Of a stretch of 32,365 bases of DNA, positions 24,601 to 32,194 are shown piece by piece. Below the pieces are notes generated by a model that did not search any database, had not been told where the DNA came from, and saw only the letters and a list, made by a program, of their open reading frames with translations. Location of the stretch: contig CALXBO010000024.1 of the NCBI GenBank assembly GCA_944386565.1, forward strand, positions 1 to 32,365. Direction: 5' to 3'. Each line of letters begins with the position of its first letter. Positions within the stretch are counted from its first letter, which is position 1. The stretch comes from an uncultured Ruthenibacterium sp. GTDB taxonomy: Bacteria; Bacillota; Clostridia; Oscillospirales; Ruminococcaceae. Position numbers and translations under genes: made by a program.

Positions 24601-25059
24601 TCATCCGAGGCGGCTGTACGCGAAGTACGCCGCGCCCTTGAGCGCGAGCGCCGTCACGAGAATGGCAAACGACGCCAGAAACGCCGCGTTGTCGAACAGC
24701 GCGCACGTCACGGTCACGAACCAGATGCACAGCAAAAGCGCGTCCAGCACCGCGCCGCCGCTCTTGTCGTGCAGAAAGCGGTTGCGCTCGTCGCGCTCGC
24801 GCACGAACTGCTCCTTGCGCAGCGCCGCGTCGCGCAAAAGTTTCCGGTTGTGATGGATGCGCACGCCGACGGCGATCATGCCGCCGAAGAACAGAATGCG
24901 GCTCATCGACGACGCGAGGTCGCTCATCGTGCGCGAGTCGCCGCCGCCGAGCTCCGCGACGACGACCATGTACACCAGCATCGCCGCCAGCGCCGCCCAG
25001 CCCAGCCGCACGCGCCAGCGGATGGTCTGAAGAAATGAAGGCCGTTCAAATCGTTTCAT
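24601..25059 (-). CDS. four-helix membrane protein of unknown function
   Basis: A 152-residue protein with four predicted membrane helices in two pairs (about 17-36 and 51-68; 103-122 and 126-146). They are separated by a charged cytoplasmic-type loop (HHNRKLLRDAALRKEQFVRERDERNRFLHDK). No catalytic motif. It overlaps the XRE regulator gene by 14 nt, with GGAGG inside that gene, so the two are translationally coupled. Pairs of a small XRE regulator and a small membrane protein are common in Firmicutes; whether the membrane protein senses a signal or controls the regulator is not known. Confidence 0.75.
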   Translation of the reverse strand: MKRFERPSFLQTIRWRVRLGWAALAAMLVYMVVVAELGGGDSRTMSDLASSMSRILFFGGMIAVGVRIHHNRKLLRDAALRKEQFVRERDERNRFLHDKSGGAVLDALLLCIWFVTVTCALFDNAAFLASFAILVTALALKGAAYFAYSRLG

Positions 25060-25294
25060 AAGCGTCCTCCTCCCGCATATTTTCCTCGAGCCGGCACAGC
25101 TCTTCCACGCTCACGCCGAACACCCGCGCCATGCGGTATGCCAGCATCAGCGACGGGCTGTACTGCTCTTTTTCAATGGAGATGATCGTCCGCGCGGACA
25201 CGTGCACCTTCTCGGCCAGCTGCTGCTGCGTCAGCCCCGCCGCCGCGCGGTACGCCTTTACGTTCGTCTTGATACGCACCGCCCGCCTTTTCAC
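25046..25294 (-). CDS. XRE-family (Cro/CI-type) transcription regulator
   Basis: An 82-residue protein that is little more than a helix-turn-helix: LTQQQLAEKVHVSARTIISIEKEQYSPSLMLAYRMARVFGVSVEELC, typical of the short YozG/Cro-type regulators. The GTG at 25294 is the likely start, giving a ~30-nt leader; a second in-frame GTG at codon 6 is possible. The ribosome site is weak (CAGAG), suggesting low expression. Two identical-spaced palindromes over its promoter suggest autorepression. It is cotranscribed with the overlapping membrane protein gene. Confidence 0.88.
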   Translation of the reverse strand: MKRRAVRIKTNVKAYRAAAGLTQQQLAEKVHVSARTIISIEKEQYSPSLMLAYRMARVFGVSVEELCRLEENMREEDAYETI

Positions 25295-25301
25295 TCTGAT
25301 G

Positions 25302-25359
25302 TGAAGTAAACTTCATGTGAAGCCAACTTCATGTTAGCATGAAATCCGTCTTTTGTCAA
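25302..25359 (-). promoter_or_regulatory. XRE promoter with tandem palindromic operators
   Basis: Minus-strand promoter TTGACA (25359-25354), 17-nt spacer, TAACAT (25336-25331). Two TGAAG-N4-CTTCA palindromes (25302-25315 and 25318-25331) lie 16 nt apart and cover the +1 and the edge of the -10. Confidence 0.75.
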
Positions 25360-25372
25360 GACGCCGCGCCTG

Positions 25373-25411
25373 CAAAAAACGGGGCGCGCGGACGAAGAAT
25401 CCGCGCGCCCC
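25373..25411 (-). terminator. terminator of the rlmI-like gene
   Basis: A perfect 12-bp stem (25381-25392 with 25400-25411). On the minus strand it runs into GTTTTTT. Confidence 0.92.
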
Positions 25412-25424
25412 GGGCATCAGGCGC

Positions 25425-26648
25425 TCACACGATCTGGAACAGATAGAATTTCAGGTACTCCGTCTCCGGCACGCCCCAGAGCACGGGGTGGTCGGGCGCG
25501 GGGCCGCGCGCTTCGATGCACCGCAGCTGCACGCCCGCGTCGCGCGCCGCCGAGGCGAGCATCGCGCGGAAATCGGCGTCCGTGGCGAAGTGGCTGCAGC
25601 TGGCCGTCGCAAGGTAGCCGCCGCGCGGCAGCAGCCGCATCGCGCGCGTGTTGATCTCCTTGTAGCCGCGCAGCGCGTTCGAAACCGTCTTGCGCGATTT
25701 CGTGAACGCCGGCGGGTCGAGGATGATGAAGTCGTAGCTCCCGCGCGCGAGAGAGGGCAGCAGGTCGAACACGTCGGCCGCGATGCACTCCATCACGTCC
25801 GACACGCCGTTCACCTCGGCGTTGTGGCGCGCCATCTCGCACGCCGTCTCGCTCACGTCCACGGCCGTCACCTTCTTCGCGCCGCCCTTCGCGGCGTTCA
25901 GCGCGAACGACCCCGTGTGCGTGAAGCAGTCGAGCACCGTGTGGCCCTTCGCCATCTCGGCCACCGCGCGGCGGTTGTGCTTCTGGTCGAGGAAAAAGCC
26001 CGTCTTCTGGCCGTTCTCCACGTCCACCGTGTAGCGCACGCCGTTCTCGCAGATCTCCGCCAGCGCCGACTCCGGCTGCGCAAGGCCGAGCTCCGACAGA
26101 TCGAACCAGCCCTTGTACTGCTCGAGCCCCTCGCGCTCGCGCAGCGCCACGTCGTTGCGCTCGAACAGGCCGCGCACGTCCTGCCCGTCGTCGCGCAGCA
26201 GCTTGACCAGCATCGGGAACAGTTTCCCTTTCAGGCGCTCCATGCCGACGCTCAGCACCTGCGCCGAGAGCAGCGGGCCGTAGCGGTCCACCGTCAGGCC
26301 GGGGAAGAAGTCCGCCTCGCCGAAAATCAGGCGGCAGTTCGTCACATCCTCGCCCATCACGGTCTTGCGGTACTCCCACGCGTGCGAGAGACGCCGCATC
26401 CAGAACGCGTCGTCGAACGTATCGTTCGCGTTGCGCGAGAACACGCGCACGCGGATCTTGCTCTTCAGGCTCACGAGCCCGGTGCCGAGGTATGCGCCCT
26501 TCTCGCTCACCACGTCGGCGATGCCGCCGTTCTCGCATTCGTCGGCGCGCAGCACCTCGTCCTCATACACCCACGGATGCCCGGCTTCGAGCGAGCGCGC
26601 GGCCTTTGCCGTCACGCAGAACACGGGGTACGGTCGTTTCTGTTTCAT
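25425..26648 (-). CDS. class I rRNA methyltransferase, RlmI-like (23S rRNA m5C)
   Basis: A 407-residue SAM-dependent methyltransferase. An N-terminal PUA domain (AARSLEAGHPWVYEDEV) is followed by a linking domain, then the Rossmann fold: VLDCFTHTGSFALNAA (SAM loop), AVDVSETACEMAR, LDPPAFTKSR (motif IV) and ATASCSHF (catalytic Cys segment). This is the arrangement of E. coli RlmI, which methylates C1962 of 23S rRNA; the same target is likely but not proven. AAAGGAG lies 9 nt before the ATG. It is divergent from the CYTH gene and ends at its own terminator. Confidence 0.9.
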   Translation of the reverse strand: MKQKRPYPVFCVTAKAARSLEAGHPWVYEDEVLRADECENGGIADVVSEKGAYLGTGLVSLKSKIRVRVFSRNANDTFDDAFWMRRLSHAWEYRKTVMGEDVTNCRLIFGEADFFPGLTVDRYGPLLSAQVLSVGMERLKGKLFPMLVKLLRDDGQDVRGLFERNDVALREREGLEQYKGWFDLSELGLAQPESALAEICENGVRYTVDVENGQKTGFFLDQKHNRRAVAEMAKGHTVLDCFTHTGSFALNAAKGGAKKVTAVDVSETACEMARHNAEVNGVSDVMECIAADVFDLLPSLARGSYDFIILDPPAFTKSRKTVSNALRGYKEINTRAMRLLPRGGYLATASCSHFATDADFRAMLASAARDAGVQLRCIEARGPAPDHPVLWGVPETEYLKFYLFQIV

Positions 26649-26661
26649 GCAAGGTTCTCCT

Positions 26662-26690
26662 TTGTCCGCAATTCATTTCTCTTTTATCAT
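26662..26690 (+). promoter_or_regulatory. promoter of the CYTH gene
   Basis: TTGTCC (26662-26667), a 17-nt spacer and TATCAT (26685-26690). Confidence 0.65.
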
Positions 26691-26718
26691 ACAGGAAAAC
26701 GAAAGAAGGTACAAGATT

Positions 26719-27213
26719 TTGGAAATCGAACGCAAATGGCTCGTGAAGGGCTTTCCCGAAACGCTCGTGTGCTCCGGCCGCGCCGTGATGCGCCAGGGCT
26801 ACATCTCCACGCGCCCCACCGTGCGCATCCGCGAAAAGACGGGCGCGGGCGAACCGTCGTATGTGCTGTGCTTCAAGGGCGCGGGCACGCTCGCGCGCGA
26901 GGAGATCGAGACGGACATCTCCGCCGAGCTCTTCGCCCGGCTCGAGCGCTTCATCGGCAAGCCCCTCATCACGAAGGACTACCGCGTCTACGCGCTCGAG
27001 GGCGGGCTGACGCTCGAGGTCAGCCGCGTCGACGAGGGCCTGCCCACCGAGTTCTGCTACGCCGAGGTGGAATTTGACTCCGTCGAGGCCGCGCGCGCGT
27101 TCGACGCGTCGCAGCTGCCCTTCCTCGGCGAGGAGCTCACGGAAGTGCCCGGCTCGTCCATGAGCGCCTACTGGGAGCGCACGCGCGGAGAAGGTGCAGG
27201 GGAAAATTCTTGA
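26719..27213 (+). CDS. CYTH domain protein (triphosphate-binding enzyme)
   Basis: A 164-residue protein that starts at TTG 26719 as MEIERKWLV, putting the family signature ExExK at residues 2-6. Paired basic residues (TVRIREK) and acidic strands (EREEIETDIS-like region, TLEVSR, AEVEF) form the tunnel that binds triphosphates and two metals. Small bacterial CYTH proteins are mostly inorganic tripolyphosphatases; some are adenylate cyclases or thiamine triphosphatases. AAGAAGG lies at 26703-26709. A stronger ATG further on would remove the signature. The stop codon overlaps the promoter of the ABC-F gene. Confidence 0.9.
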   Translation: MEIERKWLVKGFPETLVCSGRAVMRQGYISTRPTVRIREKTGAGEPSYVLCFKGAGTLAREEIETDISAELFARLERFIGKPLITKDYRVYALEGGLTLEVSRVDEGLPTEFCYAEVEFDSVEAARAFDASQLPFLGEELTEVPGSSMSAYWERTRGEGAGENS

Positions 27214-27238
27214 CAGGAAACGCGCGAGACGATATGAT
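27210..27238 (+). promoter_or_regulatory. promoter of the ABC-F gene
   Basis: TTGACA (27210-27215), a 17-nt spacer and TATGAT (27233-27238). It is a strong promoter, giving a leader of about 230 nt before the ABC-F start codon. Confidence 0.85.
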
Positions 27239-27269
27239 AAAAACAGTTTGAGAGAGGGAGCGTGAGAGG

Positions 27270-27281
27270 ATGCGCAAGTGA
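27270..27281 (+). CDS. three-codon upstream ORF (Met-Arg-Lys) in the ABC-F leader
   Basis: ATG CGC AAG TGA lies about 25 nt from the predicted transcript start. It has AGGGAG at 27255-27260, 9 nt before the ATG. Very short leader ORFs on which drug-bound ribosomes stall are known to control antibiotic-resistance ABC-F genes in Firmicutes. The ribosome site, position and ABC-F type support this reading; translation is inferred. Confidence 0.5.
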   Translation: MRK

Positions 27282-27406
27282 TTCCGTTTTTGTCCGCCGC
27301 GAATCAGGGGCGAAGTGCGCCTGTTCGCGGGATCGACGAAGCGGGATCGCGCGGAGAAGCGGGCAAAGCCCCTGCCGCGCCTTGTGCATCCGCGCGCTGG
27401 AATGCG

Positions 27407-27457
27407 GCCGCGGACTGTCGACGCGCGCGCTTTTGCGCCGCGCCGCCCGCGGCTTTT
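27407..27457 (+). terminator. candidate attenuator hairpin ahead of the ABC-F gene
   Basis: GCCGCGG (27407-27413) pairs with CCGCGGC (27447-27453) around an inner GC hairpin and is followed by TTTT (27454-27457). An alternative upstream pairing, TCCGCG near 27389 with CGCGGA near 27410, would use the same 5' arm, so a terminator/antiterminator switch is possible. The T-run is short. Confidence 0.4.
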
Positions 27458-27477
27458 GCATTCGCGGAGGTTCTCTC

Positions 27478-28947
27478 ATGTCTCAAATCATGGTCTCACA
27501 TCTCGATTTTTCGTATGACGGCGCTGCCGAACCCGTGTTCCGGGACTTCTCGCTCACGCTCGATACGGTGTGGCGCACGGCGTGCACCGGCCGCAACGGC
27601 CGCGGAAAGACGACGCTCGCAAAGCTCATCGCGGGCGTGCTTGACGCGCGCGGCGCGGTGACGTGCCCCGTGCCGCCCGTGTACTTTCCGTTCCCGGTTG
27701 AGGATGAACGGCTGTGCGCGCTTGACGCCGTGCGCCGGGACGCTCCCGCGTGGGCCGTGCGCCGGGAGGCGCTGCTTCTGGGCGTGGCCGACGAGGTGCT
27801 TGCGCGCCCGTTCGAAACGCTGAGCGGCGGCGAACGGGTGAAGTGCCTGCTCGCATCTCTGTTTGCGCGCGATGCGGCCTATGTCCTGCTCGATGAGCCG
27901 ACGCGCTGGCTCGACGCGGACGGCCGCCGTCAGGTGTCGGAATATCTTGCGAAGAAACGCGGCTTTTTTGTGATCAGCCACGACCGCGATTTTCTGGACG
28001 CCTGCTGTGACCACACGCTGGTCTGCACGGTCACGGGCTGGGAACTGGCGCAGGGAACGGTCAGCCTCTGGCTGGAAGAGAAGGAAAAACGCAACGAGGC
28101 CGAGCGCACGCGCAACGACAAGCTGCGCCGCGAAGCGGCACGCCTGGAGCAGGCCGCCCGCCGGACGGCCGACTGGGCCGGACGCGCCGAGGCGGAAAAG
28201 CATCAGCGCGTCTCCGGGCTCCGGCCCGACCGGGGCTATCTCGGCGCGCGGGCCGCGCGTGTGATGAAGCGTGCGAAGAGCGCGCAGGCGCGCCGCAATG
28301 ATGCGCTCGAACAGACGCGGGGCCTGCTGCGCGATGTCGAGGAAGCCGAGGCGCTGTGCATCCGTCCGCTCGATCCGCCGCGCGGCGGCGCATTGCTGCA
28401 AGTGAGGGACGTTTCTCTGCGTTACGGCGGAACGTGCGTGGCGCAGAAAATATCCTTTTCGGTCTCTCCCGGTGAGCGCATCGCCGTCACGGGACGCAAC
28501 GGGTGCGGAAAATCAACGCTGCTTCGCCTTGTCTGTGGAGAAACCGTCGAACACGGCGGTGAGGTCCGGCGCGCGGGCGGGCTGGTGATCTCCTGCGTGC
28601 CGCAGATGCCGGGGCCGGTGTGCCCGGCCGAACTCGCGCGGGAGACCGGCGATGCACCGCGGTACTTTGCCATCCTGCGCAAACTCGGCTTCGAGCGTTC
28701 GGCATTCGACGCGCGCCCGGATGAACTCAGCGACGGGCAGCGGCGCAAGGCGCTTGTGGCAAAGAGTCTTTGCGAAAGGGCGCATCTGTATGTGTGGGAC
28801 GAGCCGCTCGGCGGCATCGACCTCACGGCGCGCGAGCAGCTTGCCGTGCTCATCCGGGACTCGGGCGCCGCGATGCTGCTCGTTGAGCATGACAGGGCGT
28901 TTCTGCGGAGCGTCGGTGCGCGGATTGTAGATATAACGAGCTGTTGA
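27478..28947 (+). CDS. Lsa-like ABC-F ribosomal protection protein
   Basis: A 489-residue soluble protein with two ABC domains and no membrane part. NBD1: Walker A GRNGRGKT (38-45), LSGGE (115-119), DEPTRWLD (139-146), HDR. The linker (about 195-300) contains GARAARVMKRAKSAQ, very close to the Lsa(A) linker. NBD2: GRNGCGKS (about 339-346), LSDGQ, WDEPLGGIDL. Lsa-family proteins displace lincosamides, streptogramin A and pleuromutilins from the ribosome; resistance here is inferred, not shown. NBD1 has Arg-Trp where the family has Asn-His (DEPTNHLD). The start ATG 27478 has CGGAGG at 27465-27470; an in-frame extension back to 27262 is rejected. Confidence 0.9.
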   Translation: MSQIMVSHLDFSYDGAAEPVFRDFSLTLDTVWRTACTGRNGRGKTTLAKLIAGVLDARGAVTCPVPPVYFPFPVEDERLCALDAVRRDAPAWAVRREALLLGVADEVLARPFETLSGGERVKCLLASLFARDAAYVLLDEPTRWLDADGRRQVSEYLAKKRGFFVISHDRDFLDACCDHTLVCTVTGWELAQGTVSLWLEEKEKRNEAERTRNDKLRREAARLEQAARRTADWAGRAEAEKHQRVSGLRPDRGYLGARAARVMKRAKSAQARRNDALEQTRGLLRDVEEAEALCIRPLDPPRGGALLQVRDVSLRYGGTCVAQKISFSVSPGERIAVTGRNGCGKSTLLRLVCGETVEHGGEVRRAGGLVISCVPQMPGPVCPAELARETGDAPRYFAILRKLGFERSAFDARPDELSDGQRRKALVAKSLCERAHLYVWDEPLGGIDLTAREQLAVLIRDSGAAMLLVEHDRAFLRSVGARIVDITSC

Positions 28948-28993
28948 TATTGATAAAAATATACCGATTTGTATTGAAAGGCAGGTGCGGCGC

Positions 28994-30379
28994 GTGAGTT
29001 TCACGACGTTTTCGTTCGGCGCGTTCTTCGCGGCGGTGTTCTGCGTGTACTGGGCGCTGCCGCAGCGCCTGCGCAAGTGGGCGGCGCTCGCGGCGTCGGC
29101 CGCGTTCTATGCGCCGTTCGGCGCGAGATCCCTCGCGGTGCTGGCTTTGTGCGCGGCGGCATCGTGGGGCATGGGCTTTGCGGTGGCCGCCCGGCGCGAC
29201 AGCCGCGCGCGCTTCGCCGCGTGCATCGCGCTCTCGCTCGTGCCGCTCGCGCTCGTCAAATACGCGCCGGGTATGTTCGGCGTCGTGGGCGTGAGCTTCT
29301 TCACGTTCAAGATCATCGCCTACCTCGCGCAGGTGCGCGCCGGGGAGATCGAACCCGAGCGCGACTTCGCGGCCTACGCGCTGTACGTGAGCTTCTTCCC
29401 GGAGATCACGTCCGGCCCCATCCAGCGCGCGTCAAGCCTGCTGCCGCAGATCCATGCGCCGCGCGCATTCGACGCGGATAAGGCGCTCGCGTGCGGGCAG
29501 CTCATCGTGTGGGGCATGTTCAAAAAGCTCATGATCGCCGACAACCTCGCGGGCTACGTGCAGAAGGCGTACGACCAGCCGGATCTGTACATCGGCCCGA
29601 GCGTGCTGCTGGCGATGGTGCTCTACTCCGTGCAGCTGTACTGCGACTTCTCCGGCTACTCCGAGATGGCCGTCGGCATGGCGGGGCTTCTCGGCTTTGA
29701 CGTGGAGGACAACTTCCGCATGCCGTACTTTGCGCGCTCCATCCGGGAGTTCTGGGCGAAGTGGCACATCTCGCTCTCCACATTCCTGCGCGACTACGTC
29801 TATTTCCCGCTCGGCGGCAGCCGGTGCGGCACGTGGCGCACCGCGTTCAATCTGATGGCGACCTTCCTCGTCAGCGGCATCTGGCACGGCACGGGGCTCA
29901 CGTTCCTCGTCTGGGGGCTTCTCCACGGCGTGTATCAGGTCGCGGGACGCCTCACGCGCACCGCGCGCAGCCGCGCCTGGAGCGCTCTTCACATCCGGGA
30001 GGACGGGGCGCTTGCCTCGTGCGTCAAGGCGCTCGTGACGTTCGCGCTTGTGACGTTCGCGTGGATCTTCTTCGGCGCGCCGTCGCTCGAGCGCGCGTTT
30101 GATGTGCTGCGCCAGATCCCGAGCGGATTCACGCTGTCGGTGCAGACGGCGAAGAACGCTGCCGCGATGCTCGGCTTCAACGCGCACACCACGCTGCGCA
30201 TGGGTCTTGCGATGGCTCTGATGTTCGGCGTCGAGTTCCTCGCGCGGCGCGAGGGCGTGGCCGCGTGGCTCGCAAAGCGGCCGGCCGCATTCCGCTACGC
30301 GCTGTGCTGGGCGCTGTGTCTCGCCGTGCTGTTCTGGGGCGCGGCGTCGGGCGGCAGCTTCATCTACTTTGAATTCTAA
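28994..30379 (+). CDS. MBOAT-family membrane O-acyltransferase
   Basis: A 461-residue integral membrane protein of the AlgI/DltB type, with about ten helices. It has EFWAKWHISLSTFLRDYVYFPLGG and the catalytic-histidine segment SGIWHGTG. MBOAT proteins carry acyl groups (acetyl, D-alanyl) across the membrane to modify wall or exported polymers. GTG 28994 is preferred to GTG 28985 because AAAGGCAGG ends 8 nt before it. The next gene encodes an SGNH-type partner, so the pair resembles AlgI/AlgJ, PatA/PatB or DltB/DltD systems; without dltA or dltC nearby, acetylation is the better guess. Confidence 0.9.
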   Translation: MSFTTFSFGAFFAAVFCVYWALPQRLRKWAALAASAAFYAPFGARSLAVLALCAAASWGMGFAVAARRDSRARFAACIALSLVPLALVKYAPGMFGVVGVSFFTFKIIAYLAQVRAGEIEPERDFAAYALYVSFFPEITSGPIQRASSLLPQIHAPRAFDADKALACGQLIVWGMFKKLMIADNLAGYVQKAYDQPDLYIGPSVLLAMVLYSVQLYCDFSGYSEMAVGMAGLLGFDVEDNFRMPYFARSIREFWAKWHISLSTFLRDYVYFPLGGSRCGTWRTAFNLMATFLVSGIWHGTGLTFLVWGLLHGVYQVAGRLTRTARSRAWSALHIREDGALASCVKALVTFALVTFAWIFFGAPSLERAFDVLRQIPSGFTLSVQTAKNAAAMLGFNAHTTLRMGLAMALMFGVEFLARREGVAAWLAKRPAAFRYALCWALCLAVLFWGAASGGSFIYFEF

Positions 30380-30392
30380 GGAGGGCGCCGGG

Positions 30393-31493
30393 ATGAAACG
30401 GTTTTTGAAATGCGCGGCGCTCTTCCTCGCGCCGCTGGCGCTTTTGTGCGGCGTGTTCTTCGCGGCCGTCTGGCGCTCGGGCGAACTGTGCGACTACGAG
30501 GCCGGCGCCCACGCGAGCGCGGCGGGCGAGATCTCGCTGTTCGGCCTTGCCTACCGCGACAACACCGCGTCGTTCAAGCGCGCCGCGGCCAATGATGTGA
30601 AAGCCGACCTCCTCGTGCTGGGCACGTCGCGCTCGATGCAGCTGCGCGGGCAGTTTTTTGACACGGACAGCTTCTACAACGCGGGCGGCGGCATGGCGTT
30701 TCTGCCGCAGGCCGCGGCGTTCCTCGAAGCGCTCGACGAGGACGCGCGCCCCGAGCGGCTCATTCTCGTGCTCGACCAGTACTTTTTCAACGAGCAGTGG
30801 CTCGCGGCGGACAACGCGTCCAGCGTGCCCGATTACACGCAGTTCGCAGACCCTGACCCCGGCTATCTGCTGCACGCGTTCTTCGACGCGTACTCCTACG
30901 GGAAATACCGCATCCTCGACGTGCTGCAAACGCCCGCGGACGTCGTGGGCCTGTCGGCCTCGGCGCGCGGCGCGGGATTTTATCCCGACGGCTCGTATTC
31001 CTACGGCACCGACGCGACCGGCGACGGGCTCGACCCCGGCTTTGCCGACAGCATCAACCGCATCCTCACCGCGTCGAACCGGTTCGAGCACGGGAAGGTC
31101 GTGGCGCAGCAGGGCGTTGAGGATCTGCGCGCCGTGCTCGACGTGTGCAGGGAGTACGGCATCGAGGTCACGGCGTTCCTGCCGCCGTACGCGCCGAGCG
31201 TCTGGCAGTACATGCAGGACTACGGCGAGCACACGTATATGACGCAGATCTACGACACCATCGCCCCTGTGTTCGAGGAGTACGGCTACGAGGTGTTCGA
31301 CTACTCGTACCTCCCCGAGACCACCGACGACCAGTACCTCGACGGGTTCCACGGCTCCGACCGCGTGTATGCCGCCATCTGCGCGCGGCTCGCGCGGGAT
31401 TCGCAGTTTTTGTCCGACGTGCTCGACGAGGCGCGGCTGACGGCGCTCTTCGAGCAGGACGGCCCGCCGAAAGTCATTTCCTTCGGCGAATAA
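30393..31493 (+). CDS. SGNH-like, membrane-anchored partner of the MBOAT acyltransferase
   Basis: A 366-residue protein with an N-terminal membrane anchor (about 6-26) and an external domain. LLVLGTSRSM (about 73-82) resembles the block I nucleophile of the DltD/AlgJ type, and DGFHGSDRVY (Asp317, His320) supplies a catalytic Asp-His pair near the C-terminus, as in SGNH enzymes. It probably receives acyl groups exported by the MBOAT protein and transfers them to a cell-surface polymer. AAGGAGGG lies 7 nt before ATG 30393, 13 nt after the MBOAT stop, so the genes form an operon. The polymer is unknown. Confidence 0.8.
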   Translation: MKRFLKCAALFLAPLALLCGVFFAAVWRSGELCDYEAGAHASAAGEISLFGLAYRDNTASFKRAAANDVKADLLVLGTSRSMQLRGQFFDTDSFYNAGGGMAFLPQAAAFLEALDEDARPERLILVLDQYFFNEQWLAADNASSVPDYTQFADPDPGYLLHAFFDAYSYGKYRILDVLQTPADVVGLSASARGAGFYPDGSYSYGTDATGDGLDPGFADSINRILTASNRFEHGKVVAQQGVEDLRAVLDVCREYGIEVTAFLPPYAPSVWQYMQDYGEHTYMTQIYDTIAPVFEEYGYEVFDYSYLPETTDDQYLDGFHGSDRVYAAICARLARDSQFLSDVLDEARLTALFEQDGPPKVISFGE

Positions 31494-31542
31494 GCGGCCG
31501 CGGCGCGGCGCATACTGAACGGTGAAAGGGAGGTATGTGTCC

Positions 31543-31974
31543 ATGGATGAAAAGACGATCTCACTTCTCAACGAAGTGTCCCGCTCGGCCGAGATGGGAA
31601 AAAATACCGTGCGCCGCCTGCTCGACGTCACGGACGACCCGAAGATGCTCTCGCATCTGCGAAAGGAGCTCGCGACGTTCGAGGACGTGTCGCGCCGGTC
31701 CCACGCGATGCTCGCCACCTACGGCAAGCTGCCGAAGGAGCAGTCGCCCGCGGCAAAGCTCTCGGCGCAGATGGGCATCAGCATGAAGACGATGGTCGAC
31801 CGCTCGCCGCGCAATCTCGCGGAAATGCTCATCGAGGGCAACACGATGGGCGTCACGCAGCTCACCGAAGCCCTCAAGGACAACCGCGGCGCGAACGAGG
31901 GCGCCGTCGCGCTCGCGCAGCGTTTGCAGCACGCCGAGAACGAGTACTCGAACGAGCTGCACGCGTTTCTCTGA
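31543..31974 (+). CDS. small all-helical protein of unknown function
   Basis: A 143-residue soluble protein with a four-helix pattern (MDEKTISLLNEVSRSAEMGKNTVRRLL ... LRKELATFEDVSRRSHAML ... AEMLIEGNTMGVTQLTEAL ... ALAQRLQHAENEYSNELHAFL). It looks like a ferritin-like or DUF2383-type bundle, but I see no clear iron-binding Glu/His set. No signal or membrane segment. GGGAGG at 31528-31533 fits ATG 31543 (9 nt) better than GTG 31537 (3 nt). It follows the SGNH gene by about 50 nt and precedes a terminator, so it may be the operon's last gene. Confidence 0.75.
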   Translation: MDEKTISLLNEVSRSAEMGKNTVRRLLDVTDDPKMLSHLRKELATFEDVSRRSHAMLATYGKLPKEQSPAAKLSAQMGISMKTMVDRSPRNLAEMLIEGNTMGVTQLTEALKDNRGANEGAVALAQRLQHAENEYSNELHAFL

Positions 31975-32002
31975 ATACGGCCGCATCCGCACGTTGAAAC
32001 GG

Positions 32003-32029
32003 GGCCCCCGCGCAGGCGGGGGCCTTTTT
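32003..32029 (+). terminator. terminator after the helical-protein gene
   Basis: GGCCCCCGC (32003-32011) and GCGGGGGCC (32016-32024) with a 4-nt loop, then five T residues. Confidence 0.92.
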
Positions 32030-32096
32030 GTGTGCGCTTTTTCTCTCCAATCGACAAAACTGGAACAAAAATGCCATAAATAGGGAATAAAAGAAA

Positions 32097-32125
32097 TTGA
32101 AAAAGTGAAAAAACGGTGATAACAT
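32097..32125 (+). promoter_or_regulatory. promoter of the secreted-protein gene
   Basis: TTGAAA (32097-32102), a 17-nt spacer and TAACAT (32120-32125). About 60 nt upstream is A-rich, like an UP element, in contrast to the GC-rich genome. Confidence 0.7.
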
Positions 32126-32147
32126 AAAAGGGACAGAACCAGGGAAT

Positions 32148-32168
32148 TCCGCTTTTTGCCAAAGCGGA
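32148..32168 (+). promoter_or_regulatory. 5'-leader hairpin of the secreted-protein mRNA
   Basis: TCCGCTTT (32148-32155) and AAAGCGGA (32161-32168) form a perfect 8-bp stem with a 5-nt loop, just before the ribosome site. No T-run follows. It may stabilise the mRNA or bind a regulator. Confidence 0.5.
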
Positions 32169-32194
32169 CCAGCAGTGAGAAGGAGAGAAGAAGG

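Noticed and set aside
27262..27477. N-terminal extension of the ABC-F protein to GTG 27262
   Set aside because: The extension is Arg/Cys/Ala-rich and unlike any ABC-F start, its ribosome site would be only about 2 nt away, and ATG 27478 has CGGAGG at ideal distance.
28944..28977. Possible promoter for the MBOAT gene (TTGATA, 16 nt, TATTGA)
   Set aside because: The predicted start would fall beyond the ribosome site, so it cannot drive translation of the gene. Readthrough from the ABC-F gene or an unseen promoter is more likely.
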